Source: DATMER01 sp031390755 (GTDB lineage: Bacteria > Acidobacteriota > Thermoanaerobaculia > Multivoradales > UBA5704). Taken from it: a stretch of 64,000 nt of DNA. How positions within the stretch are numbered: position 1 is the first letter of the stretch; each line of letters starts with the position of its first letter. The stretch lies in contig JANMTS010000104.1 of assembly GCA_031390755.1 (NCBI GenBank), forward strand, positions 1 to 64,000. Direction: 5' to 3'. This document shows, in pieces, positions 34,372 to 44,452 of this stretch. Position numbers and translations under genes: made by a program. The notes beneath the pieces were generated by a model. That model was not told where the DNA came from. It worked only from the letters and a program-made list of their open reading frames with translations, and did no database searches.

Positions 34372-34437
34372 CTGTAGGGGCAACCCTTGTGGTTGCCCCA
34401 CACCGCTGGGGGCAGGCACAAGGCCTTGCCCCTACAG
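34372..34437. repeat. BIME-like double-hairpin element with terminal inverted repeats
   Basis: The element begins CTGTAGGGGCAA and ends TTGCCCCTACAG, a perfect 12-bp terminal inverted repeat over 66 bp. Inside, GGGGCAACC-CTTGT-GGTTGCCCC is one perfect hairpin and GGGGCAGGC-ACAAG-GCCTTGCCCC a second, imperfect one. It sits between the convergent SGNH and BNR/Vps10 genes. A second, half copy lies at 52954-52979. It looks like a non-autonomous dispersed palindromic element. Confidence 0.75.
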
Positions 34438-34487
34438 TCATCCCTTTGGCGTTCGGCGTCAGGCGCTCCTGCCGCGCCGGCTGCGGC

Positions 34488-37400
34488 CTACGGCACCCTC
34501 CGCCCCGGGGTCCATGGCGCCCCCGCCGCCGCGAAGGCCTCCTCCAGCTTCGCCAGGTCGCCCGCGATCAGCGCTTTCAGGTCGCTCTCCAGCGCATCGA
34601 GCCCGGCCTTGGCGATCTCCAGGTCGCGCCTCTGGGTCGCGGTCGGCATCTGCCGCGTCTGCCAGTGGCCGAACCGGATCGTCCCCACGCGCTCGCCGAT
34701 CGACGGGGTTTCCGATTCGGAGAGCCTCTGCCGGGCCGGGTCGCCCTGAAGGCGCCGTTCGAGCTCCGCGACCGCCTGCCCCACCGCGTCCAGCCGGGTG
34801 TAGAGAGCCAGGTCCGCCCTGGGGGTCTCTGCCAGCGTCGCCCGCATCTGCCGGAGCTGGTTCTGGAGGCGGCCGAGCTCCTCCGCGGCCGACGACACCC
34901 GCCGCCCCGCCTCCGCCGTCTCCCCCTGGAAGGCAGCCACCGCCGCAGGGTCGGTGCCTGGCGGCAGGTTCGGCACCGGCTTCACCTCGAACGACTGCGC
35001 CGCACCCAGCGAACGGGCTCCGCTCGCCGACACCACCACCAGCTCGGCCGAGTAGCGCCCGGGCGCCACCAGAGGGCCCACCGGCGCCGCGTCCCAGGGG
35101 GGCCGGAAGGCCGGCGGATCGAGCACCACCGGGTCCGGGACCGGGCCGCGGAGATCCCAGCTCACCCGGTGCAGCCCTTCCTTGGCCGGCCCTTCGATCC
35201 ACCGCACCTTTCGCCCGGCGGAGTCCGAGACGATCAGCAGCACCTTCGGGTCCGCCTCCAGCGCTTCGGCCCGCAGCCGGTCGAAGCCGGGGAAGGGCAC
35301 GTCGGCCCCCTTCTCGCGCAGCGCCGTCTCGCCGGCCTTGCGCGTCTCCCGCGCGGAGGGGAGATCCTCGCGCAGGAAGTAGGTGAAGAGCGCGCCATGG
35401 GGCGGGTTCGGGGTGGTGAAATCGTCCGTGCCGAGCTCCGGGCGCCCCGGAGCCTGGCCCGGCTGGACGGGCACGAACCACCAGGCGTCGCGGACCGGGA
35501 AGAGGACACTCTCCTGCGCCACCCCCGCCAAACCCGCCGCCCCCGCCGCCCCCGCTCCCCCCGCCACCAGACTGCGGAGCGGCGTGTAGTCGTCGAGCAC
35601 GTAGACGCCCCGGCCGAAGCTGGCTCCGACCAGATCGTTGTCGCGCCGGTGCAGCTTCACGTCGCGGAACGAAATCGTCGGTACGCCTCCCAGCTTGAGC
35701 CAGTGGGTGCCCCGGTCGACACTGACGTAGAGGCCGTGCTCGGTGCCGAGGAAGAACAGCTCGGGCCGGACGTGATCCTGCTGCAGCGCCCAGACGATCT
35801 CCCCCGGCGGCAGGTCTCCCGCCATGGAACGCCAGGTGCGGCCCAGGTCGGTGCTCTCGAAGACATAGGGCTTGAAGTCGCCGTTCTTGTGGTTGTCGGC
35901 GGCCACATAAAGGGTCGTGGCGTCGTGCAGCGACATCTCGACGTCGTTGACGAAGGAGAGCGCCGGCAGCCCGGGGATCGCGGCCGCACGGCTCCAGCTT
36001 TGGCCGCCGTCGGTGGTGACCTGCACCAGGCCGTCGTCGGTGCCGACCGCCAGCGTCCCTTCCCGGAGAGGCGACTCCGAGATGGCCGTGGTGGTGGCGT
36101 ACTTCGACATCGCGTTGTTGTCGTGCAGCGCATCGACGCTCCAGACCCGCCCGAAGAACGTCTGCTCGTAGCGGTTCCGGCCTTGGGTCAGGTCGCCGCT
36201 GATCGGGGTCCAGCTATCGCCCCTGTCGTCGCTTCGCCAGACCCGCTGCGAGCCGTAGTAGATCCGGTCGGGGCGGTGCGGGCTCACCAGCAGCGGCGAG
36301 TCCCAGTTCCACCGCTCCGGCGCGTCCCCGTCGGCGGGCTGGGGTCGGATCAACAAGCCCTCGTCGTTCCGCCGGTCCGTGCGGTAGAGCATCCCCTCCT
36401 GGAACATCAGGTAGAGAAGGTCGGGGTCGCGCGGGTCGAAGGCGACGCCGTAGCCGTCGGCGCCGAGCGCCACGTACCAGTCCTGGTTGCGGATGCCGTC
36501 CCCGTTGAGGGTGCGCGAGGGGCCGTGCAGGGTACCCAGATCCTGCGCCCCGACCAGGATGTCGTAGAACGGCTCGCGGCTGTTGAGCGCCACCTTGTAG
36601 AACTGCGAGACCGGCAGGTTCGGGAAGTGCCGGAAGGTCTTCCCGTCGTCGAAGCTCTCGAAGAGCCCGGCGTCGGTGCCCACCAGCAGGTGGTCGCCCC
36701 CACCCTTGCCGATATTCGGGTCGATCCACAGGGCATGGTTGTCGCTGTGCTTGTCGTGGCCGGTCTCGAGGATCTCCATCGTCGCGCCGCCGTCGCGGGT
36801 CGCGTGGAGGAAGACGTCCATCTGATAGACCCGGCCGGCGTCGACGGGCGAGGCCTCGATCTCCTGGTAGTAGTGGGGGCCGGTGCCGCCGGAGATGTAG
36901 CCGTTGCGCTTCTCCCAGCTCTCGCCCCGGTCGCGCGAGCGGTAGAAGCCGCGCTCGTCCTTCCCGGCATCGATGCCAGCTTCGATCGTGGCATAGACCA
37001 GGGACGGGTCGGCGGGCGTGACGGCGAGCCCGATCTTCCCCATGTCCCCGCCCGGCAGGCCGGACGTCAGCCGGCGCCAGGTCTTGCCGTTGTCGACGGA
37101 TTTCCAGAGCCCCGAGCCGGGCCCCCCACCGAGGAACCCCCAGACGTGGCGCCGGCGCTGGTAGGACGCCGCGTAGACCACCTCGGGGTTGGCGGGGTCG
37201 AATTCGAGGTCGGTGACGCCGGTGTCCTCATCGATCTGGAGCACCGCGGTCCAGGTGGCGCCGCCATCGGCGGAGCGGTAGACGCCCCGCTCCCCGCCCG
37301 CGGCCCAGAGCGGCCCTTCGGCGGCGACGAGAACCCGGTTGCCGTCGCGCGGGTCCACCAGGATGCGCCCGATGTGCTCCGACCGGGGGAGGCCCATCCG

Positions 37401-37817
37401 CTGCCAGGTGCGGCCGGCGTCGCGGCTGCGGTAGACCCCGTCTCCCCAGCCGACATGGCGCCCGCTGACGTTCTCGCCGGTGCCGACCCAGACCACGTCG
37501 GGGTTGGTGGGGTCGAGCGTGATCTCGCCGATCGAGTAGGAGGGCTGGTCGTCGAAGATGGGCGTCCAGGTGGTGCCGGCGTTGGTGGTCTTCCAGACCC
37601 CGCCCGAGCCGGCCGCCACGTACCAGGTGCCCGGAGCGGTGGGGTGAACCGCGATGTCGGCGATGCGGCCGCTCATCAGGCCGGGGCCGACGCTGCGGAC
37701 CGGCAGCGCGGCGGAAACCCTGGCCAGCGGGGATTCGGACGGGCTGTCAGCGGCCTGGGCAGCGAGGGGAACAGCGAGGACGGAGGCGATGGCGACGGAG
37801 AGCAGGAGTCTGAGCAT
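34488..37817 (-). CDS. Exported BNR/Vps10-like beta-propeller protein
   Basis: 1109 residues with a signal peptide (MLRLLLSVAIASVLAVPLAA). At least ten BNR/Asp-box motifs of the form S-x-D-x-G-x-x-W recur through residues 60-720 (SRDAGRTW, SADGGATW, SVDNGKTW, SRDRGESW, SDDRGDSW, STDLGRTW), building one or two large propellers like sortilin/Vps10 and xyloglucanase-like glycosidases. The remaining C-terminal part includes a helical, coiled-coil-prone stretch near 985-1070. Such 1000-residue proteins are abundant in Acidobacteriota; enzymatic activity is not established and the automatic label glycosyl hydrolase should be treated with care. Monocistronic. Confidence 0.87.
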   Translation of the reverse strand: MLRLLLSVAIASVLAVPLAAQAADSPSESPLARVSAALPVRSVGPGLMSGRIADIAVHPTAPGTWYVAAGSGGVWKTTNAGTTWTPIFDDQPSYSIGEITLDPTNPDVVWVGTGENVSGRHVGWGDGVYRSRDAGRTWQRMGLPRSEHIGRILVDPRDGNRVLVAAEGPLWAAGGERGVYRSADGGATWTAVLQIDEDTGVTDLEFDPANPEVVYAASYQRRRHVWGFLGGGPGSGLWKSVDNGKTWRRLTSGLPGGDMGKIGLAVTPADPSLVYATIEAGIDAGKDERGFYRSRDRGESWEKRNGYISGGTGPHYYQEIEASPVDAGRVYQMDVFLHATRDGGATMEILETGHDKHSDNHALWIDPNIGKGGGDHLLVGTDAGLFESFDDGKTFRHFPNLPVSQFYKVALNSREPFYDILVGAQDLGTLHGPSRTLNGDGIRNQDWYVALGADGYGVAFDPRDPDLLYLMFQEGMLYRTDRRNDEGLLIRPQPADGDAPERWNWDSPLLVSPHRPDRIYYGSQRVWRSDDRGDSWTPISGDLTQGRNRYEQTFFGRVWSVDALHDNNAMSKYATTTAISESPLREGTLAVGTDDGLVQVTTDGGQSWSRAAAIPGLPALSFVNDVEMSLHDATTLYVAADNHKNGDFKPYVFESTDLGRTWRSMAGDLPPGEIVWALQQDHVRPELFFLGTEHGLYVSVDRGTHWLKLGGVPTISFRDVKLHRRDNDLVGASFGRGVYVLDDYTPLRSLVAGGAGAAGAAGLAGVAQESVLFPVRDAWWFVPVQPGQAPGRPELGTDDFTTPNPPHGALFTYFLREDLPSARETRKAGETALREKGADVPFPGFDRLRAEALEADPKVLLIVSDSAGRKVRWIEGPAKEGLHRVSWDLRGPVPDPVVLDPPAFRPPWDAAPVGPLVAPGRYSAELVVVSASGARSLGAAQSFEVKPVPNLPPGTDPAAVAAFQGETAEAGRRVSSAAEELGRLQNQLRQMRATLAETPRADLALYTRLDAVGQAVAELERRLQGDPARQRLSESETPSIGERVGTIRFGHWQTRQMPTATQRRDLEIAKAGLDALESDLKALIAGDLAKLEEAFAAAGAPWTPGRRVP

Positions 37818-38012
37818 TCCTCATTCTATGAGGAGATCTCAGAGAGGTGAAGATCACCGAGGGGACTGCCCCCTGCGAGGACGCCGCCCGGAAGAGCCCC
37901 GCCGAGGTGGCGGCCCTCGCTGCCGGCCTGCGGGTGAAGGCCGAAGACCTCCGGGAGGCCGACGCCGAGATCTACCTCCAGGCGCAGCTCCCACGAGCCT
38001 CCCCCGCTTCCG
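37818..38012. other. Upstream region of the BNR/Vps10 gene
   Basis: About 195 bases between the start of the BNR/Vps10-like gene and the 21-bp array. Open frames cross it on both strands but have no recognisable product; they are extensions of frames held open by the array. No promoter of convincing quality was found. Confidence 0.45.
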
Positions 38013-38411
38013 GGGCAGCGGTTGCCCTCGCTTGGGCAGCGGTTGCCCCGGCTTGGGCAGCCCGATCCCCGATTGGGGCAGCCGTTGCCCCGGCTTGGGC
38101 AGCTCGATCCCCGACGGGGGCAGCCGTTGCCCCAGTGGGGGCAGCCAGATCCCCAATTGGGGCAGCCCGATCCCCGACGGGGGCAACCGTTGCCCAAACG
38201 AGGGATCAGGCTGCCCAAGCGAGGGGAGCCATTGCCCAAGCCGGGGGAACCATTGCCCAAGCGAGGGCAACCGCTGCCCAAGCGAGGGATCGGTCTGCCC
38301 AAGTCGGGGCAGACGTTGCCCAAGCGAGGGATCTGGCTGCCCAAGCGAGGGGAACCGCTGCCCCAGCCGGGGATCGGGCTGCCCAAGCGAGGGGAACCGC
38401 TGCCCCGGGCA
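38013..38411. repeat. Tandem array of nineteen 21-bp units
   Basis: Units start every 21 bases from 38013 to 38391 without a single indel. Frequent forms are GGGGAACCGCTGCCCAAGCG, GGGATCGGGCTGCCCAAGCG and GGGCAACCGTTGCCCAAACG (each followed by one A). Several units contain the hairpin GGGCAA-N3-TTGCCC. Because 21 is divisible by three and no unit contains a stop on either strand, all frames stay open; the predicted heptad-repeat proteins are artefacts unless proven expressed. Confidence 0.93.
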
Positions 38412-38491
38412 TGGGGGGGCCGTAGGCTGGGCGGCGGGGGCCATGATCCCTGCGTCCCTTCGGGACTTGGGAGAGGCGGGGCGGCCGGGTT

Positions 38492-38636
38492 CCTGGGGTT
38501 GAAACCCCAGGCTCTAACCCGAGGCCCCTTCGGGGCAGGGGCGGAGAGGCGGTGGCTTCTCCGCTCGTTCAAGCCTCCGGAGGAGGCGACAGCGCGTAGC
38601 CCGGGGTCAGAGCGCCGAAGGCGCGTCGACCCCGGG
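38492..38636. repeat. Cluster of three perfect hairpins
   Basis: CCTGGGGTT/AACCCCAGG (38492-38511), GCCCC/GGGGC (38524-38536) and CCCGGGGTC/GACCCCGGG (38600-38636, with an inner GCGCC/GGCGC) lie in 145 bases between the 21-bp array and the CRISPR. They resemble REP-type palindromes. No gene is present here. Confidence 0.65.
38546..38590. repeat. Left copy of a 45-bp direct repeat flanking the CRISPR
   Basis: This 45-base segment matches 39526-39570 in the same orientation at 40 of 45 positions. Its last half, CGTTCAAGCCTCCGGAGGAG followed by GCGAC, has the same layout as the CRISPR repeat (TTCAA, then a CCTCC/GGAGG stem, then GGCGAC). Confidence 0.75.
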
Positions 38637-38655
38637 TCCAGATCCCCCAACCTCG

Positions 38656-39203
38656 CCGCACGGGAGGCGACCTCAAGTTCCACCGCGACGACGAAGGGAG
38701 CAAGGTTTCAATCCACGCCTCCGCACGGAAGGCGACCAGGCCGCGGCGTCGATCACCATCATGGTATGGGTGTTTCAATCCACGCCTCCGCACGGGAGGC
38801 GACGTCGGCGCCTTTACCGCAGGATATGCGGCCGGCGAGTTTCAATCCACGCCTCCGCACGGGAGGCGACTACACCGTGAAGTGGGACATCACGCTCGAC
38901 GCCACGTTTCAATCCACGCCTCCGCACGGGAGGCGACACGCCCTCTCCAATCTCTACTTCACGCCCCTGGAGTTTCAATCCACGCCTCCGCACGGGAGGC
39001 GACCCGTTGGCATTTCCGAGCGGATCTGGTTCTATTGGTTTCAATCCACGCCTCCGCACGGGAGGCGACGCGCTCGGCTTGCTGGTCCCCTCCCTGGTGG
39101 AGATGTTTCAATCCACGCCTCCGCACGGGAGGCGACGACGTGCCGCCAGTAGTCGCCGAGCGTCCAGCCTTGTTTCAATCCACGCCTCCGCACGGGAGGC
39201 GAC
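38656..39203 (-). CRISPR. CRISPR array with type I-C-like repeat, eight repeats plus a remnant
   Basis: Repeats of 32 bp start GTTTCAATCCACGCCTCCGC and end ACGGGAGGCGAC. Copies begin at 38705, 38772, 38839, 38906, 38972, 39038, 39105 and 39172, separated by seven spacers of 34-35 bp. The copy at 38705 has one substitution (GGAAGG for GGGAGG), and a remnant matching the last 16 bases is at 38656-38671. Read on the minus strand the repeat begins GTCGCC and ends GGATTGAAAC, the type I-C pattern, so transcription should run leftwards; the degenerate copies then lie at the old, distal end and the leader is at 39204 onwards. The inverted stem CGCCTCC/GGAGGCG fits Cas5c processing. No cas gene is present in the window. 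Confidence 0.97.
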
Positions 39204-39525
39204 GCGCCCGGTTTAAGGGCTTGCAGCGTAAGGGATTGAGAGGCTTCCAGCGCGAACCAGGGTCTTCTGTGGCCGCTGGAAGCGGCCCCGCCCGGAACGC
39301 GATGCTGGAAGTACTTTTCCCTTCAACGACTTCTCCTTTCCGCGAACCTTCCCTCTACGAGCGATGGGCGCTTCCGGTTCGCGGGAGAGCGAGGCGACGC
39401 CACGGAGGAGCAACCGGTGGCTCCATTCCATCATAGTTCTTAAGACGCTGTTGCCGTCCGGCGTGAACCTTCTGAACCTCTCCGGCCTGCCGGCTGCGAC
39501 GAGATAGGACTCTGACATTCTCAGG
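39204..39525 (-). promoter_or_regulatory. Probable CRISPR leader
   Basis: The region is gene-free, abuts the last intact repeat and lies on the side opposite the degenerate repeats, as expected for a leader. It is less GC-rich than its surroundings near 39320-39350 and 39420-39440. A 9-bp inverted repeat CTTCCAGCG (39244-39252) and CGCTGGAAG (39274-39282) lies about 40 bp from the first repeat, with a further GCTGGAAG at 39303. No promoter can be fixed with confidence. Confidence 0.6.
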
Positions 39526-39700
39526 GAGGTGGTGGTTTCTCCGCTCGTTCAAGCCCCCGGCGGCGGCGACTCGGTTGCACCTCCGGCGTCCAGCCCACCA
39601 GCCGGAGGCCTCCGGCCGGCTGGGGCGACTTCCGGGCGGCGGTCGTCTGGGATGGCTCGGCCGGGGCGGCCGTGGCTTTGGTCTTGGCCGAGGTTTTCAT
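39521..39700 (-). CDS. Possible small basic protein downstream of the eCIS gene
   Basis: A 59-residue frame, MKTSAKTKATAAPAEPSQTT..., Lys/Ala/Pro-rich at the start and Arg-rich later, with no recognisable family. The ATG at 39700 has GAGAGGTG upstream and lies 28 bp after the DUF4157 gene stop on the same strand, so it could be the last gene of that operon. Against it, the C-terminal half overlaps the right copy of the CRISPR-flanking repeat. Confidence 0.35.
   Translation of the reverse strand: MKTSAKTKATAAPAEPSQTTAARKSPQPAGGLRLVGWTPEVQPSRRRRGLERAEKPPPP
39526..39570. repeat. Right copy of the 45-bp direct repeat flanking the CRISPR
   Basis: Matches 38546-38590 at 40 of 45 positions in the same orientation; the two copies are 980 bp apart and enclose the whole CRISPR array and its leader. 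Confidence 0.75.
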
Positions 39701-39727
39701 TGCGGTCACCTCTCTTGAGGATCGTCT

Positions 39728-42397
39728 CTAGGGGCCGGCCGGCGCCGCCGTGGGTCTCCGCCTGCCGGGCAGCACGAAGGGGAAGAAGTCCAGCGGTACG
39801 AGATAGCCGATGACCAGCGCGCCGTCCTTCGGGTTTTTCTCATAGACCCGGATCGCCTGGTGGATGTGCGGGCTGACCGCGTTGCCGGAGGAGCCGACCT
39901 GCCCGATCACGGTGTCGGACGCCACGTCCGCGCCTTGCGTCAGGGCCTCGACGCCGGACAGGTGGCGGTAGTCGACCTCGATCCAGGCCTCCTTGCCGCT
40001 GCCCGGCTCCTTGTAGTGGTGGATCAGGGTCACCGCCGGGCCGCTGCGGCCCTTGGCGTCGGGAGTCCAGAGCGTCCGGATCAGCTCTCCGACGTCGGTC
40101 GAGATCTCGTTGGACGAGGAAAGGATCTTGACCGCGGCCTTGAACACCGCGGCCGAAGCCTTGCCCTTCGAGGCGTAGGGCTTCCCCTTGCCCCGCCGCG
40201 CGGCCGGCACGGCCTTGAAGATCTCCCAGGCTTCCGGCGTGATCATGCTGACTCCGCCGAAGGAGCCCTCGGAGGCCTTCACCGTGGCCAGGATCTTCGT
40301 GGTGTCGGGGATCTCGACCTTTGGATTGAGCGCGGCAAGCTCGGTCCGGAGCGCGGTCTCCAGCTTCTCGCGGATCGCCAGCCGCGCGTCCTTCACGCCG
40401 TCCGAGATCGGGCTGGCCGGCAGGGTGTTGTCGAGGACCAGCGCCCCGATCACCCGGCTCGCGTCCGGCGACCGCTTGACCGTCGACGGATCGGCGAGAT
40501 ACGCCTCGACGTTCGCCTTGGTGTCCTTGTCCCGTCCGAAGAAACCGTAGACCAGCTTGGCCAGGACGTCGTCGTCGCCGTGCGAGGGGCCGATCTGCGT
40601 GGCGCTCTTCACCTTCGTGGACTGCCACTCGAAGATCCGCGGAGCCGAGGAGCCGCCGGGAGACAGGATGCGGGTGAGATCCACGGTCGCGGGCTGCACC
40701 GCCACTACGTCCTTGCCCGCCGGGGAGTGGATGTCGTACTGACCCTCGCCGTGCCCGGTGTAGGTGCCGAGCGAAACGCTGTAGTCGACGCCGAGCGCCG
40801 TGCGGTTCTTGGCCACGATCGAGCGGCTGGAGACCAGCTCGACGAGCGACCGCTCCGAGGAGAAGCCGGGGAAGCTCGCGCCGAGGTTGTTCAGGGCGGT
40901 GTGGTAGATCCACCAGCGCTGGTCGTCGGGCAGCAGGGCGTCGACGTCGAAGGCCATGAAGTCGACGCCGGTGGGGAGCACGCCGCCGATCTGCGTGTCA
41001 CGGAGCGCGCGGGCTTCCGTCAGCCGGGCCTCGGCGGCCGCCCGCTCCTCGGGATCCTGCGATCTCAGGAAGGCCTTGACCTCCTTGTTCTTCGAGCCCT
41101 GCCAGGTGAGCGCCGCCCCCGCCTTCTCGCGCGCGGCGGTGGCCCGGGTCTCCGCCTGCCTGGCCTTTTTCAGCGCGGCCGCCTGCCTTTTCGTCATCGG
41201 AAGCTGCGGGCCGAAGGCCGGCGTGGCCGGTCCGAGAGGCTGCCGCGCGGCCCGGGCCTCATCCTCGGCGGTCTTCGCCTTGTCGAACGCCTGCTGATCC
41301 TTGGCTCGCTGCCGGGCCACCGCCGGGGACTCCTTGAGCGACAGGAGCGCCACGTCCTCGAAGGTGCGGACGCGGACCGTCCGAGCCTCGTCGATCGAGC
41401 CGTGCATCTTGTCGGCAAGGCCCTCCAGGACGTCGGCCTGTGCGAACGGCACGGGCTGGGCCGCGGCGAGCATGGCCTTGATTGCGGCGTCGGAGTCGGC
41501 GAGCGCGGCCGGCCTCTCCGCGGCGAGACCGTCGAAGCGGGTCTGGGCCTGGGCGCGCCAGGCCTCGTACTGCAGCTCCAGGTTCGAGGGCTCGGGCTTC
41601 GTCCGCGATCCCCGGGCCGGCCTGGGCCGCTTCTTCTTCTCGGCGTCGCGCTGCTTCGTCGCCCACTGCACCACCGCGTAGGCGTAGGCCGCCGACTTGT
41701 ACTGGTTCCACATCGCCAGGGTCTTGGCTTCGGCGTCGGCCCGGAGCGTGCCGGTGCCGGCGCGGACCAGCTGGGCGACGCTGGTCTCGCTGTCCGGATA
41801 CTTCGAGAGGAGCGACCGCAGGAGCTTGACCGTCGACCCGCCCGCCACGCCCGACGCGAGCAGCCTCTCCGCGACGGCCAGGCTGCCGGCATGGGAATCG
41901 ATGTAGCGGAGGAGCGCCTGCGGCTTCGGCTTCGCGGCCGTGAGGAGCGCCCGGATCTGCGTCTCGTCGTCCCCGGCGCCCGGGTCCGGGGCGAGGCGCG
42001 GCACCGCGGGGCCGCCCGGACCGGCGCGGGCCACGTGCTCCAGCTCATGGGTGAGCAGCGCCTGGCCGGCGGGCTGGTCCGGCCGGTAGCGCCCGTTCCG
42101 GAAGTGGACGTCGAGCCCGAGCGTGAAAGCGTGCGCGCCGAGCTCGGCCGCGGAGCGGTCGGCCTCGGGGCCGGTGTGGACGCGCACCCGGCCGAAGTCG
42201 TGGCCCAGCCGGGATTCCAGGGCGAGGCGGGTCCGGGGCTCGAGGGGCTGGCCGGCCGCGGGGCTTCCCGGCGTGGACGCGGCTTCCTGGGAAGAGGGTC
42301 CGGCCTGCGCGGGGTGCCGCATCAGGGCCGGGCTGGACGGGCGGACGGAGCGGACCGCTCGCGACGGCAGAGACCGGATTCTCGGCGTTCTTCCCAT
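39728..42397 (-). CDS. eCIS-associated DUF4157 protein with C-terminal M23-like segment
   Basis: 889 residues. Residues about 45-122 match DUF4157, the domain typical of extracellular contractile injection system loci: LEPRTRLALESRLGHDFGRV, VRVHTGPEADRSAAELGAHA and LLTHELEHVARAG, the last providing an HEXXH zinc motif near residue 118. The middle (200-480) is Ala/Lys/Arg-rich and helical. The end (about residues 790-860) carries SSGNAVSPHIHQAIRV, close to the HxH motif of LysM/M23 peptidoglycan peptidases, preceded by VIGQVG. I read it as a candidate injected effector with DUF4157 as loading or self-processing domain; that is inference. It follows the AAA+ ATPase gene after 15 bp. Confidence 0.82.
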   Translation of the reverse strand: MGRTPRIRSLPSRAVRSVRPSSPALMRHPAQAGPSSQEAASTPGSPAAGQPLEPRTRLALESRLGHDFGRVRVHTGPEADRSAAELGAHAFTLGLDVHFRNGRYRPDQPAGQALLTHELEHVARAGPGGPAVPRLAPDPGAGDDETQIRALLTAAKPKPQALLRYIDSHAGSLAVAERLLASGVAGGSTVKLLRSLLSKYPDSETSVAQLVRAGTGTLRADAEAKTLAMWNQYKSAAYAYAVVQWATKQRDAEKKKRPRPARGSRTKPEPSNLELQYEAWRAQAQTRFDGLAAERPAALADSDAAIKAMLAAAQPVPFAQADVLEGLADKMHGSIDEARTVRVRTFEDVALLSLKESPAVARQRAKDQQAFDKAKTAEDEARAARQPLGPATPAFGPQLPMTKRQAAALKKARQAETRATAAREKAGAALTWQGSKNKEVKAFLRSQDPEERAAAEARLTEARALRDTQIGGVLPTGVDFMAFDVDALLPDDQRWWIYHTALNNLGASFPGFSSERSLVELVSSRSIVAKNRTALGVDYSVSLGTYTGHGEGQYDIHSPAGKDVVAVQPATVDLTRILSPGGSSAPRIFEWQSTKVKSATQIGPSHGDDDVLAKLVYGFFGRDKDTKANVEAYLADPSTVKRSPDASRVIGALVLDNTLPASPISDGVKDARLAIREKLETALRTELAALNPKVEIPDTTKILATVKASEGSFGGVSMITPEAWEIFKAVPAARRGKGKPYASKGKASAAVFKAAVKILSSSNEISTDVGELIRTLWTPDAKGRSGPAVTLIHHYKEPGSGKEAWIEVDYRHLSGVEALTQGADVASDTVIGQVGSSGNAVSPHIHQAIRVYEKNPKDGALVIGYLVPLDFFPFVLPGRRRPTAAPAGP

Positions 42398-42412
42398 CTA
42401 GAACCTGCCCAT

Positions 42413-44452
<2,040 letters not shown>

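Noticed and set aside
34488..37817. Annotation of the BNR/Vps10 protein as a glycoside hydrolase
   Set aside because: The Asp-box propeller fold alone does not prove glycosidase activity and no catalytic acid/base pair could be identified.
33681..37850. Long plus-strand frame opposite the BNR/Vps10 gene
   Set aside because: Its reverse complement encodes a signal peptide and regular Asp-box repeats, so the minus strand is the real gene.
37654..39152. Several long open frames encoding heptapeptide-repeat proteins across the 21-bp array and CRISPR
   Set aside because: The 21-bp unit has no stop codon in any frame, so frames on both strands stay open automatically. They run on through non-coding flank and CRISPR repeats and lack ribosome-binding sites.
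38656..42397. Possibility that nearby genes are cas genes
   Set aside because: Neither the DUF4157 protein nor the AAA+ ATPase resembles Cas1, Cas2, Cas3, Cas4, Cas5, Cas7 or Cas8, and no other gene flanks the array.
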